From Laspinema palackyanum D2c (GTDB lineage: Bacteria; Cyanobacteriota; Cyanobacteriia; Cyanobacteriales; Laspinemataceae), in NCBI RefSeq assembly GCF_025370875.1, contig NZ_JAMXFD010000025.1, positions 38,057 to 102,056 on the forward strand: 64,000 nucleotides of DNA, read 5' to 3'. The notes below the pieces were generated by a model, which made no database searches, was not told the DNA's origin, and worked only from the letters and a program-made list of their open reading frames with translations. Made by a program: the position numbers and the translations under genes. Of this stretch, positions 37,201-44,781 are shown piece after piece. Every line of letters starts with the position of its first letter. Position 1 is the stretch's first letter.

Positions 37201-38308
37201 CAGTGAAGCGGCTTTAGCTCAAATTTGGGCTACCTTGCTCAAGTGCGATCGCGTGAGTATGAATGATAACTTTTTCGACGTAGGCGGCGATTCCCTCCTC
37301 GCCGTCCGACTCCTGACTCAAATTAACCAGCAATTCCAGCAACAATTACCCGTTTCTAAACTCTTCCTCAATCCCACTTTACAAGGATTAGCGGATTGTC
37401 TCTTTTCTGAACTAGACAACCTGCCTTGTTCTCCCTTAGTTCCCATCCAAACCCAAGGCACAAATCCCCCCTTTTTCTGCATTCATCCCATTTTCGGCGT
37501 GGTCTTTCCTTATTATGAATTAGCCTTACATTTGGGAAAAAATCAACCCTTTTATGCGTTACAACCTCAAGGCATAGAAGGCAAATCTCCCCCGCTAACT
37601 CGCCTAGAAGACATGGCGGCTTATTATATTAAAGCCATGCGGACTATACAACCGGAAGGTCCTTATTTCTTAGGGGGTTGGTCCTTTGGGGGGTTAGTGG
37701 CGTTTGAAATGGCCCAACAATTAAAAAAAGCGGGTCATGCCGTTGGGTTATTGGCGGTTTTGGATACCCTTGCGCCAGTTTCTACGAATCAACCCTCTCT
37801 CTGGCAGGGGGGTAAATTTTTGTTCACCACGGCAGCGAGTTCAATTTGGCCGTTTTTACGGGATTATGTTTATTTGATGACCCAAGGGAAACAGCGGGAG
37901 AAAGCAGGATTTAATCCCAAGGGCGATCGCCTCCCTCAACGAGTGCATCCCCTGTTCAATTTTTTACACCGTTATCTCGCCCAAACGACCCTGGCGGAAT
38001 CTTTGCATTCCACATCCGATCGCCGCATCTTACGGGAAGTCGCCCTGCGCCCCCTGTTACCCATTTTCCAAGCAAATAGTCAAGCGGTTCTGCACTATCA
38101 ACCCTCGATTTATCCCGATCGCATAACCTTGATTAACTCCAGCGATCGGGCGATCGCCACTGGTGAGGATCCAACCTTGGGCTGGGGCCAACTCACCGAG
38201 GAACCCATCAAACTGATTCGGATTCCCGGGAACCACCTCACCATGCTGAGAAAGCCCCAGGTGCAATATCTAGCCGATCGCCTCCGCGAATGCTTAGAAT
38301 CTGGTTAG
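34289..38308 (+). CDS. NRPS module 3: condensation-adenylation-PCP-thioesterase
   Basis: A 1339-residue terminating NRPS module. The C domain has HHIVADG. The A domain has YTSGSTGKPKG; specificity positions read approximately D-A-F-S-I-A-A-V-W(-K), resembling codes for aromatic residues (Ala at 301 and 322) but not one I can assign. The PCP is GGDSLL with S1002. A type I thioesterase (about 1050-1339) has GWSFGG with S1132 and ends NHLTMLRKP with the expected His. The TE would release a three-residue product by hydrolysis or cyclisation. The MITE-like element separates it from module 2, 157 bases upstream. No MbtH, PPTase or exporter gene is next to the cluster. Confidence 0.92.
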   Translation: MTQETEVFVFPASFAQQRLWFLNQLAPDNPFYNVSAAIQLTGKLNLSALEQSFNEIVRRHESLRTTFALLEGQVVQVISPELTLAVNAIALQHLPPSERDSEAQRLATLAAEEPFDLTTGPLLRISLLQRSETDSILLLNFHHIVADGWSIGILLGELGKLYTAFANQQSSPLPGLPLQYADFTEWQQQWLQGEFLETQLTYWKQQLQHLSPLNLPSDRPRPPIPSYRGGQQQFALSPALTASIKQLSQQTETTLFMTLLAAFKTLLYRYTGQTDIAVGSPIANRNHQEIEGLIGFFVNSLVLRTDLSENPTFLELLTQVKSLAFAAYAHQDLPFEKLVEELHPQRDLSQNPLFQVSFSLQNTPRNGLELPGLTLSLLEWDIPRAKLDLEVNLWEESDQIKGQVIYSTDLFDSSTITRWMGHFQTLLAEIVTDPNQKISDLQILTPGERDCLLVEFNSPVYPFLPQPQLQHPSFLHLFEEIVQRSPNHLALVSAENSLTYQDLHHQSNQIARYLQQLGVKQEKLVGLCLPPSIDAVACILGILKAGGVYLYCDPTYPPERLQFILSDADVSLLLTRSPFIPPHTSPQVSILDLEQHQGAIAQQSPESLTYPITPDHLAYVIYTSGSTGKPKGVLIEHRGLSNLILAQHQVFQLNQNSRILQFASLSFDASIFEIVLAFSTGATLYLADEESRYGGTALMTFLSKFAITHASLTPAVLATLPTGELPALHTLISAGESCSLALAKRWFNSCYFFNAYGPTESTVWATVAEITDPTQNPPIGRPIPNMEVYLLDANLQPVPIGIPGEIYIAGEGLARGYLNRQQLNSERFITHAFTPEQTVRLYKTGDLARYQPDGNLEFIGRLDHQVKVRGYRIELGEIEITITQYYNIKQAQVIATDRGQLVAYIVPEGNQPINLEKLQSFLGRTLPGYMIPQELIVLESLPMTDRGKLDHHRLPAPGTLAPGQFIPPGNPSEAALAQIWATLLKCDRVSMNDNFFDVGGDSLLAVRLLTQINQQFQQQLPVSKLFLNPTLQGLADCLFSELDNLPCSPLVPIQTQGTNPPFFCIHPIFGVVFPYYELALHLGKNQPFYALQPQGIEGKSPPLTRLEDMAAYYIKAMRTIQPEGPYFLGGWSFGGLVAFEMAQQLKKAGHAVGLLAVLDTLAPVSTNQPSLWQGGKFLFTTAASSIWPFLRDYVYLMTQGKQREKAGFNPKGDRLPQRVHPLFNFLHRYLAQTTLAESLHSTSDRRILREVALRPLLPIFQANSQAVLHYQPSIYPDRITLINSSDRAIATGEDPTLGWGQLTEEPIKLIRIPGNHLTMLRKPQVQYLADRLRECLESG

Positions 38309-38646
38309 AGTAGCGGCCAGATCCCCAGGTTTCCTGACAAAATCTCTACATCTCTACTAATTAGCCACCCAATTAGAGAGAAAAACCCAGTCCCCTCTCC
38401 CCGATCCCCCCATCTCCCCAATCTCCCCCATCCCCCCAATTTCCCCCATCTCCCGAACCCGAATAATTTCCCTAAACAAAAACACTCACCGACCTTGGGG
38501 CAGTGTGTTAAAGTAGTGAAGAAAAATTTGATTCAGTAATGAGTTTTGCTATTTGCTCCAGAATTGCCTCCGGATCAATCCGAATCGGCTTCGTCGGCAG
38601 GTACTTCTGATGAAACTGAATCCCCTTAAACTTTTGGAGGCTTTCC
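38309..38646. other. Intergenic: C-rich repeats and long leader of the RNA-binding protein gene
   Basis: Bases 38390-38460 are low-complexity CCCCATCTCCCC-type repeats. The remaining ~170 bases up to the rbp start contain no gene and probably hold its promoter and long 5' UTR, a feature of cold-regulated cyanobacterial rbp genes. GGAGG at 38636 serves the rbp ATG. Confidence 0.5.
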
Positions 38647-38979
38647 ATGTCGATTTATGTAGGCAATCTATCCTACGATGTCACCGAACAAGACCTAAAC
38701 AGCGTTTTCGCTGAATATGGTACGGTGAAACGAGTTAACCTTCCCACGGACCGGGAAACAGGGCGTCCCCGTGGCTTTGGTTTTGTTGAAATGGACACCG
38801 ATGCAGAAGAAACCGCTGCCATTGAAGCGCTAGATGGCGCTGAGTGGATGGGGCGTGATCTCAAGGTAAATAAAGCAAAACCCCGCGACGATAACAAACG
38901 CGGCGGCGGCGGCGGCGGCGGTGGTAACCGTGGCGGGCGTGGTGGTTACGGCGGCGGAGGCGGTGGCGGTTACAGATAA
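38647..38979 (+). CDS. rbp: Rbp-type RNA-binding protein (RRM plus glycine-rich tail)
   Basis: A 110-residue protein of the cyanobacterial Rbp family. The RRM (1-82) shows RNP2 IYVGNLSY and RNP1 RGFGFVEM. The tail is almost only Gly, Arg and Asn (GGGGGGGGNRGGRGGYGGG). Family members bind U-rich RNA, are often cold-induced and have been tied to mRNA localisation near thylakoids. TTTTGGAGG is 6-8 bases before the ATG. rpsU follows 250 bases downstream with a hairpin between, the classic rbp-rpsU arrangement of cyanobacteria. Confidence 0.95.
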   Translation: MSIYVGNLSYDVTEQDLNSVFAEYGTVKRVNLPTDRETGRPRGFGFVEMDTDAEETAAIEALDGAEWMGRDLKVNKAKPRDDNKRGGGGGGGGNRGGRGGYGGGGGGGYR

Positions 38980-39149
38980 TTCTCCCCAACCTAATCAATA
39001 GCATGATAGAGGAATGGTGAAAATCATCTAGCATCATTTCGCTAGGACATCTCCTCATCTGCACACTTTGATATTAGATACTCACCCTGGCGTGCGGGCT
39101 ATCGTCAACCCTGTTAGGGCATAATACAGATAGGCCGCCATTTTTGCTG

Positions 39150-39190
39150 GCCTCAAGTAAAATAAGAACTGAAAAGTTCTGACTTGAGGC
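39150..39190 (+). promoter_or_regulatory. Hairpin between rbp and rpsU
   Basis: GCCTCAAGT pairs with ACTTGAGGC, and an inner AGAACT/AGTTCT stem sits inside. No U tract follows. It may be an RNA-processing or attenuation element that uncouples rpsU from the cold-regulated rbp transcript. Confidence 0.6.
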
Positions 39191-39229
39191 TATCTCACAG
39201 CCAATGGACCTCTAGTAAAAGGAGTAAGA

Positions 39230-39409
39230 ATGACCCAAGTTTTGGTAGGAGAAAGCGAAGGCATTGAATCTGCCTTACGTCGCTTTAAACGGCAAGTCTC
39301 GCGAGCGGGGATCCTCGCAGATGTTAAGTGCCGTCGCCATTTTGAAACCCCGCAGGAAAAGCGTAAACGCAAGGCCAGTGCTGCGCGACGCAAGAGACGT
39401 TATCGTTAA
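39230..39409 (+). CDS. rpsU: 30S ribosomal protein S21
   Basis: A 59-residue gene easily missed for its size: [20 protein letters not shown], then the very basic end [15 protein letters not shown]. This is bS21, the last small-subunit protein to assemble, which contacts the anti-Shine-Dalgarno end of 16S rRNA. GGAG is 5 bases before the ATG (aaaggagtaagaATG). It stands downstream of rbp as in other cyanobacteria. Confidence 0.96.
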   Translation: MTQVLVGESEGIESALRRFKRQVSRAGILADVKCRRHFETPQEKRKRKASAARRKRRYR

Positions 39410-39698
39410 TTAAAACGGCGATCGCCGTATATTTATTTTTGGTGTTGGCCGTCCACACTTGCTGGTTTTTAAGGAAATGTCCGGGCGCTGTGAGCGAAGG
39501 CATCGATCCTCAGCACCAAAGCGCAAGGCAGGTTGTGGGCGGCTTTATTCTGGGAACGCCTACAGTTAAGGTTTGATCCCAGGACTGAATCCCAGCAACA
39601 GAGTCGGTTCTAACCCTCGCAACTTAGGGCAAAATCAGGGGAAATCAGGGCTGTTATCTTCTCATTTTTTCTGTCCTACTCACTCTTGAACAAATCTG
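39410..39698. other. Intergenic after rpsU
   Basis: A 12-bp palindrome CGGCGATCGCCG at 39416-39427 followed by TATATTTATTTTT may be a weak terminator. The G/C-rich stretch at 39475-39620 has several complementary words and could fold, but I cannot match it to a known RNA. Confidence 0.4.
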
Positions 39699-40283
39699 AT
39701 GGATACTGATGAACTTCTCAATCGCTACAGAGAAGGAGAACGAGATTTCCCCGGCGTAGATCTGCGCCGCTGTTACCTTTATCGCGCTCATTTGCCGGAA
39801 ATCAACCTAGCAGGGGCTAACCTGACCGATGCTAATTTAGGTCGTGCGAATCTCAATGGGGCCAATCTCAGTGGAGCCAATTTAACCGATGCTAAATTGG
39901 CTGCAACCCTCTTGAAAAAAGCCAATCTCAGTGATGCTTTACTCCTTCGTGCTAATTTGATGCTGGCTCAACTGGGGCAAGCGGATTTAAACGGCGTGGA
40001 TTTGCAGAGGGCCAGCTTGTGGAAAGCCAGCCTGAATAAGGCCGACTTAATGAATGCCAATCTATCAAACACCGATTTTTCTGGTGCGGATCTTGTCAGT
40101 ACGAGCTTTGTTGGCGCAAATTTACAAGAAGCGGACCTGAGCAGTGCAAACCTGATTGCCGCTGATTTTGGGGGCGCTAATTTAACCGATGCGAATTTAA
40201 TCGGTGCGAATCTCTGGAACAGCAATCTCTATGGTGCGAATCTCCATAATACGATTCTTCCAGACGGACACCAATATTCGTAA
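39699..40283 (+). CDS. Pentapeptide-repeat protein, cytosolic
   Basis: A 194-residue protein starting MDTDELLNRYREGERDF followed by about 30 pentapeptide repeats of the A(N/D)LXX type (GANLTDANLGRANL), ending GANLHNTILPDG. The repeats build a right-handed quadrilateral beta helix. The N-terminal cap LLNRYREGERDFPGVDLR is shared with the protein at 42011-42880 and, more loosely, with the pentapeptide/HNH protein at 47936-49477. No signal peptide. The biochemical role of these cyanobacterial proteins is mostly unknown; those that mimic DNA and block gyrase are only one branch. Confidence 0.93.
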   Translation: MDTDELLNRYREGERDFPGVDLRRCYLYRAHLPEINLAGANLTDANLGRANLNGANLSGANLTDAKLAATLLKKANLSDALLLRANLMLAQLGQADLNGVDLQRASLWKASLNKADLMNANLSNTDFSGADLVSTSFVGANLQEADLSSANLIAADFGGANLTDANLIGANLWNSNLYGANLHNTILPDGHQYS

Positions 40284-40534
40284 ACGGGTTGGGTTCACAG
40301 GACCGATCGCCCTTCTGTCACGATTCCCCCATCAATAAAAAACCGCAGCAATTCCCCCAATGCGATCGCCGGTCCCACAAATGCCTAAGATAGAGGAGAT
40401 TTCGGGATCGGTTGGGGTGCAAACCTGCCAGGTATTTCTTCCACCGACCCCAATCAATCCTTTATCCAGTCAGGTTGCTCGATCGCCAGAACGAGCAGCC
40501 CGACATCATCATGGAGTCTGTGGGAGTCAACGGC

Positions 40535-41941
40535 ATGACCGCGAACATCATCTTGTATAAATCCTTAGAAGCCCTAGCCTTGTTGCTAGGAGCGACTTCT
40601 GCCCTTTTTATCACTCGCCTCCCCGCTTGGGGACAAGGGACAGAAACAACCCCTTTCAATCTTCAATCTCTCGATCCCCCGGCAGGAGCGTATCAAAGCC
40701 CCTCCCCTCTTAGGGGCGGGGTTTGGGGAGAGGTCTCTTCAACTGATAGCCCAACCCAGTCCTCCTATTCCGCAGAAGATTTAAAAAGCGAGGGTTTAGA
40801 ACAGGGAATTTCCCAACAGAGAGAAAGTCCCCCGACTCAACCGCAACGTCCAGAACTGGAAACCATTGAAGAAGGACTGGATGAAGAACCGGATTTTGCG
40901 ATCGTTCCCTTACCTCGCTATAGCTCGATTAAAGGGATTCATGGCACCCTTGACTTGATTCTGACCAACCTAGGGGAAAATGACCAAACCCTAGATCTGC
41001 GTCTGGAAGGCGGTGAGCGCACCATTGGGGCAACTTTCCGCTATACCGACCCTTGGCTAGAGTCTGGATCCTTCGACCCGGGGTATCAACTCCGCTTATT
41101 TAATACCCGAGCGCCCGAACCCCAGTTTCTCGAAGGCGATCGCGAGGTGAATCTTGTCCATGATCACGAAGCTTGGGTCGATCGCCTCGGAGGCAGCCTC
41201 TCCTTCTACCAACCCGTCACCCCTACCGGCGTCGTTCTCTCCGCAGGAGCCAGTTATCAGCGCGTTGCCATTCGCAATTCCGCCTTTACCGATCGCCTCT
41301 ACGCCAGCGATCGCCTCGGCAATCCCCTAACCTTAAGCGAGCAAGGTCTCGATACCCTCGTCACCCTCAACTTAGGACTCTTTCAGGATCGCCGAAATAG
41401 TAGCGAATGGCCCACCCAAGGCTATCGCTTTGAACTGGCAACCGAACAATCCATCCCCGTTGGCAGTGCCGATATCCTGTTTAACCGCTTAAGTGCCAGT
41501 TTTACCCAATTTGTCCCCTTTCAAAACCAAACTTTTGTCTTTAACCTCCAAGGCGGGACCATCCTCGGCGATGTCCCACCCTATCAAGCCTTTAATTTGG
41601 GCGGCAGTGACTCCGTGCGGGGATATCAGGACGGCGAAATCGGCACCGGACAAAGTTATATCCAAGGCACCGTAGAATATCGCTTTCCCATCATTGAAGA
41701 CTTAAATCTCCCCTATTCCTCAGCCTTAAGCGGCACCGTATTTGGTGATTTTGCCAGTGACCTCGGTTCGGCAGAATCTGTCTTTGGCGAACCCGGGGAA
41801 GTCCGAAATAAACCGGGTAATGGGTTCGGTTTAGGTCTCGGGGTGCGATTACTCACGGATTTTGGTCCCGTGCGTCTGGAATTTGCCGTGAGCGATCAAC
41901 GAGATCTCAGCGCCATCTTTAAGATTGGGGAACGCTTCTAA
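40535..41941 (+). CDS. Omp85/ShlB-type outer membrane beta-barrel without POTRA domains
   Basis: A 468-residue protein. The ATG at 40535 is preferred because GGGAG lies 8 bases before it and it opens directly into a signal peptide (LYKSLEALALLLGATSALFI, then AWG); longer starts add non-hydrophobic residues. After a Pro/Glu-rich spacer (to about residue 125) comes a 16-strand-type barrel with the Omp85 hallmark VRGY (in GGSDSVRGYQDGE) and the C-terminal Phe of outer membrane barrels (IGERF). No POTRA repeats fit in the short spacer, so partner recognition must differ from BamA or Toc75. Bases 40695-40739 are a palindromic repeat read in frame as part of the spacer. Confidence 0.82.
   Translation: MTANIILYKSLEALALLLGATSALFITRLPAWGQGTETTPFNLQSLDPPAGAYQSPSPLRGGVWGEVSSTDSPTQSSYSAEDLKSEGLEQGISQQRESPPTQPQRPELETIEEGLDEEPDFAIVPLPRYSSIKGIHGTLDLILTNLGENDQTLDLRLEGGERTIGATFRYTDPWLESGSFDPGYQLRLFNTRAPEPQFLEGDREVNLVHDHEAWVDRLGGSLSFYQPVTPTGVVLSAGASYQRVAIRNSAFTDRLYASDRLGNPLTLSEQGLDTLVTLNLGLFQDRRNSSEWPTQGYRFELATEQSIPVGSADILFNRLSASFTQFVPFQNQTFVFNLQGGTILGDVPPYQAFNLGGSDSVRGYQDGEIGTGQSYIQGTVEYRFPIIEDLNLPYSSALSGTVFGDFASDLGSAESVFGEPGEVRNKPGNGFGLGLGVRLLTDFGPVRLEFAVSDQRDLSAIFKIGERF
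40695..40739. repeat. Palindromic dispersed repeat inside the Omp85-type gene
   Basis: This 45-base segment matches, on the opposite strand, the left arm of the inverted-repeat element at 53773-53894 (about 39 of 45 positions). It is read in frame and gives the peptide SPLRGGVWGEVSS in the spacer after the signal peptide. Confidence 0.75.
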
Positions 41942-42010
41942 CGCAGGACTCTTTCCCCTGACTTCGACCCACTCTTACCCTCAATCAATTTACTGATTTC
42001 CATCACACTC

Positions 42011-42880
42011 ATGGACATTCATCAACTGCTAACCCAATATGCTCAAGGAGAGAGACTGTTTTCCAAGGTTAATCTCTGTGAAGCGCACCTGAGCGGAACA
42101 AATTTCAGTCGAGCCGTTTTTCGTGATGCTACCTTACAGGAAATTAACCTGAGTTCCGCCTATCTGCGCCGGACCGATTTTCGAGGGGCCGACCTCAAGG
42201 GAGCGGACCTGCGAGGGGCTTATTTGAAAGGGGCGGACCTGCGAGGGACGGATTTGAGATGGGCGGATATGGCAGGGACGGATATTTCTAATGCCCTCTA
42301 TAATAGCCAGACCCAGTTTCCCCTGGGGTTTGACCCTAACGGGAGAAATGCTTATGCGATCGCCCCGAATGCAGATTTATCCCTCGCCTATCTTTATAAA
42401 GCGGACCTGCGCTGGACCAAGCTCACCCATGCCAACCTCGCCCAAGCTTATCTCTACCGTGCTGATCTGCGTTCCGCTGACCTCCGAGGAGCGGATTTAA
42501 GTGAGGCGGACCTCCGTGCTGCTCTTTGTGATGCGGATACTTGCTTTGACGAGGAATTCGATGCGAACAGCGCCGGGGTTTATTGGATTCGCCCTCAGTC
42601 TTCCCTAGTCGATGCCACCCTCTCCGGGGCCCGACTCAGTGGGGTGGACTTCAGTGGAGCCAATTTAAGCGGCGCGGACCTGACTCGTGCGGACCTCTCT
42701 CGCGCCAATCTGGAGAATGCCAACCTCAGTGGGGCTAACTTGACGGGAGCCAATCTCCTTGGGGCTAATTTACTCGGGGCCAAAATCACGGATACGGAGT
42801 TCGCTGAGGCTGATTTGCGGGGTGCGATCGCCCCCGATGGCAGTACCGCAACCCCCAACTTAGCAGGCGATCGGGTTTAA
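42011..42880 (+). CDS. Pentapeptide-repeat protein with two repeat blocks
   Basis: A 289-residue protein with the same cap as the gene at 39699 (MDIHQLLTQYAQGERLF). Repeats fill residues 15-95 and 118-180, and a third run is at 200-275 (GADLTRADLSRANL). Loop segments FPLGFDPNGRNAYAIAPN (about 100) and FDEEFDANSAGVYWI (about 180) break the helix. It starts 70 bases after the Omp85-type gene on the same strand and may be co-transcribed. Function unknown. Confidence 0.92.
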   Translation: MDIHQLLTQYAQGERLFSKVNLCEAHLSGTNFSRAVFRDATLQEINLSSAYLRRTDFRGADLKGADLRGAYLKGADLRGTDLRWADMAGTDISNALYNSQTQFPLGFDPNGRNAYAIAPNADLSLAYLYKADLRWTKLTHANLAQAYLYRADLRSADLRGADLSEADLRAALCDADTCFDEEFDANSAGVYWIRPQSSLVDATLSGARLSGVDFSGANLSGADLTRADLSRANLENANLSGANLTGANLLGANLLGAKITDTEFAEADLRGAIAPDGSTATPNLAGDRV

Positions 42881-42931
42881 TCCGGAATCCGGTTCTCCTT
42901 GTCAAAACCCTCACCGTCCCAGTTTCGCCAT

Positions 42932-42974
42932 AAAAAAACAGAGAATTGAGTTTTTATCACTCTCAATTCTCTGT
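42932..42974 (-). terminator. Terminator for the minus-strand pentapeptide gene
   Basis: ACAGAGAATTGAG and CTCAATTCTCTGT pair around an 11-base loop, and on the minus strand a run of seven U follows. It lies between two convergent pentapeptide genes. Confidence 0.85.
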
Positions 42975-43024
42975 TGTCTCACAATTTCGCAAGTGCTTAA
43001 TCTGCACCCTGCGACGATCGCCCC

Positions 43025-43720
43025 TTAAAACTTAGAAATCGTAAATCCTTGTGGCAGATTGGCACCGTCGAGTTGTGCCTGCTGTAGATTGGCATAGTTC
43101 ACCCGAACCCCTGTGAGATCCGACGCCATCAGGTTCGCACCCATCAAGTTCGCATCGGTGAGGTTCGCATCGCGCAGGTTGACCCCCGCGATATCAAAGG
43201 GGTAGGGTCCGCCATCTTGAAGACTAAACTGAAGCTCGTCCCCCACAGACTGTCGGGTGTTATGAAGATTGGCTCCCACCAGTTCGGCACTCTCTAGGTT
43301 GGCACCGACTAAGTTCGCCGATTGCAAATTCGCATTCGTTAAATTCGCAATCACCATCCCCGCTAGTGTGAGGTTAGCGCGGGATAAGTCTACATTCTCT
43401 AAATTCGCCCCATGCAGTCTTGCCGCAATTAAACTCGCCCCGCGTAATGAAGCATCCATGAGTTCGGCATTCACTAAATAGGCTTCATTTAGATTCGCGC
43501 CCTCTAAGTTACTCCCATTAAGGTTCGCGCCCTCTAAGTTCGCCCCGCGTAAGTTTTGACCGGCTAAATTCACTCCGCTCAAGTCACATCCCTGACACTG
43601 GTTAGTTTCGAGCAACTGTTTCAGGTGTTCTGGGTTTTCCGCCACGGCTGGTGCTGTCATTGTGGCGCTCATCGTGATTGTGATTGTCCATGCGGCGATC
43701 GCAAATATACCTGATTTCAT
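43025..43720 (-). CDS. Exported pentapeptide-repeat protein
   Basis: A 231-residue protein. The ATG at 43720 follows GGGGAG by 9 bases and opens a signal peptide (MKSGIFAIAAWTITITMSAT, cleavage after PAVA). After LLETNQCQGCDLSGVNL, a common start of secreted cyanobacterial pentapeptide proteins, come about 30 repeats with one interruption (near 165, LQFSLQDGGPYPFD). It should be in the periplasm or thylakoid lumen. Convergent with the cytosolic pentapeptide gene at 42011. Confidence 0.9.
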   Translation of the reverse strand: MKSGIFAIAAWTITITMSATMTAPAVAENPEHLKQLLETNQCQGCDLSGVNLAGQNLRGANLEGANLNGSNLEGANLNEAYLVNAELMDASLRGASLIAARLHGANLENVDLSRANLTLAGMVIANLTNANLQSANLVGANLESAELVGANLHNTRQSVGDELQFSLQDGGPYPFDIAGVNLRDANLTDANLMGANLMASDLTGVRVNYANLQQAQLDGANLPQGFTISKF

Positions 43721-43938
43721 GCTGTTACACTCCCCATCACCTGTCCTCATACTATCCATTATCAGGCATGATGGATACTTTCGCCGTGATTCTCATCGAA
43801 CACTCAATGCGATCGCGATCGTAGCTTCAGGGCGATCGGTATCACTCGTCATCTCCATTCTGAACCGAGTCAGTCTTGTTGAGTAGATTCACTCAGGGAC
43901 GAACTCTCACGGGTTAGCTTCTGATAAAGTCTACCCAG

Positions 43939-44033
43939 GACTTACGCAAATTTTCAGAACTAACGCAAAATGTAGAGGCGATTTGCTTTCTCGCCTCTAC
44001 ATTTGGTTTTTGACTTTAAAGATTGCGTAAGTC
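43939..44033. mobile_element. MITE-like element
   Basis: A 95-base element with 11-bp terminal inverted repeats GACTTACGCAA/TTGCGTAAGTC. It has a perfect inner hairpin: AAATGTAGAGGCGA and its complement flank a nine-base loop. It has no coding capacity. Confidence 0.8.
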
Positions 44034-44049
44034 TTGCTACCTTGGTTCA

Positions 44050-44139
44050 GAACGACTGAAGTCGTTACTACGAACTGAAAAGAACGACTGAAGTCGTTAC
44101 TACGAACTGAAAGAACGACTGAAGTCGTTGACTACGAAC
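44050..44139. repeat. Three tandem 31-base palindromic repeats
   Basis: Three copies of a unit starting GAACGACTGAAGTCGTT and continuing ACTACGAACTGAAA; each contains the palindrome AACGACT-GA-AGTCGTT. The third copy carries a one-base insertion. Confidence 0.9.
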
Positions 44140-44159
44140 ATCAAGAGGTTATCCTTATC

Positions 44160-44504
44160 TTAATGATTCAAAATTGATTCAAAGGTAGCGCGTAATGAAC
44201 CCATATCCGCCACGCGAGTTACTAATAAGTTATGATCTCCCGCATCTTCTAAGCGTCCTTTCCAATAGCCAATTTTATCCGGGTTATGCATCCAAAAGTT
44301 GATCACCGTTTGGACCACCCCATCTACATCCCACTCTTTAGTAGGAGAAACCGTCTGGACGGAATCAATAAAGGCATCTAGGGTACATTTGGGAGTTCCG
44401 AGATATTCCACTCCGACTCCTGAATCCGTGATTACTTTCTCCTGTTGTTGGTTAAAAAAATATAAAATGGGGGACACCCCTAAAATGTCGAAGGTGTATT
44501 CCAT
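44160..44504 (-). CDS. Conserved-type hypothetical protein
   Basis: A 114-residue soluble protein. The ATG at 44504 is preferred over a GTG six bases upstream since GGAGG is 8 bases before it. It begins MEYTFDILGVSPILYFFNQQ and contains GVEYLGTPKCTLDAFIDSV and FWMHNPDKIGYWKGRL. I think similar proteins are common in cyanobacteria but I cannot assign a family or function. It is transcribed away from the EamA gene. Confidence 0.75.
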   Translation of the reverse strand: MEYTFDILGVSPILYFFNQQQEKVITDSGVGVEYLGTPKCTLDAFIDSVQTVSPTKEWDVDGVVQTVINFWMHNPDKIGYWKGRLEDAGDHNLLVTRVADMGSLRATFESILNH

Positions 44505-44665
44505 TGCCACATCCTCCCGCTTTCTACTTGTGTTTTAATATCTCTTTGATACCAGTATTTTGAGCAGCAAATCGTTACCGCTGTTACCAGATCTGCTTCT
44601 ATTTTAAAAGTTTACATTGAATTTGACAAATCTATTCCTCCAGGGTGCGATCGCCTGAATATTTA

Positions 44666-44692
44666 TTAGCACTCTGGCCTTGAGAGTGCTAA
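44666..44692. promoter_or_regulatory. CIRCE operator (HrcA site)
   Basis: Exact consensus TTAGCACTC, nine bases, GAGTGCTAA, in a stem that extends by TTTA/TAAA. CIRCE binds the heat-shock repressor HrcA and normally precedes groESL. Here it lies 90 bases upstream of the EamA transporter gene and no chaperonin gene is present. Confidence 0.9.
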
Positions 44693-44781
44693 TAAATGGA
44701 CCCCGAAACAGCCCAGGGATCAACGATTGCTGCCTAAACCTGATATTATAAATAGAACCTTAATTTAATCCATTGTTCCGA

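Noticed and set aside
26093..38308. Known microcystin-, aeruginosin- or anabaenopeptin-type cluster
   Set aside because: Only three modules, no PKS, epimerase, halogenase or ureido-type domains; the resemblance is limited to individual domains such as the N-methyltransferase.
39475..39620. A riboswitch or small RNA upstream of the first pentapeptide gene
   Set aside because: Some complementary words, but no match to a known RNA core (RNase P, tmRNA, 6S, cobalamin) could be made by eye.
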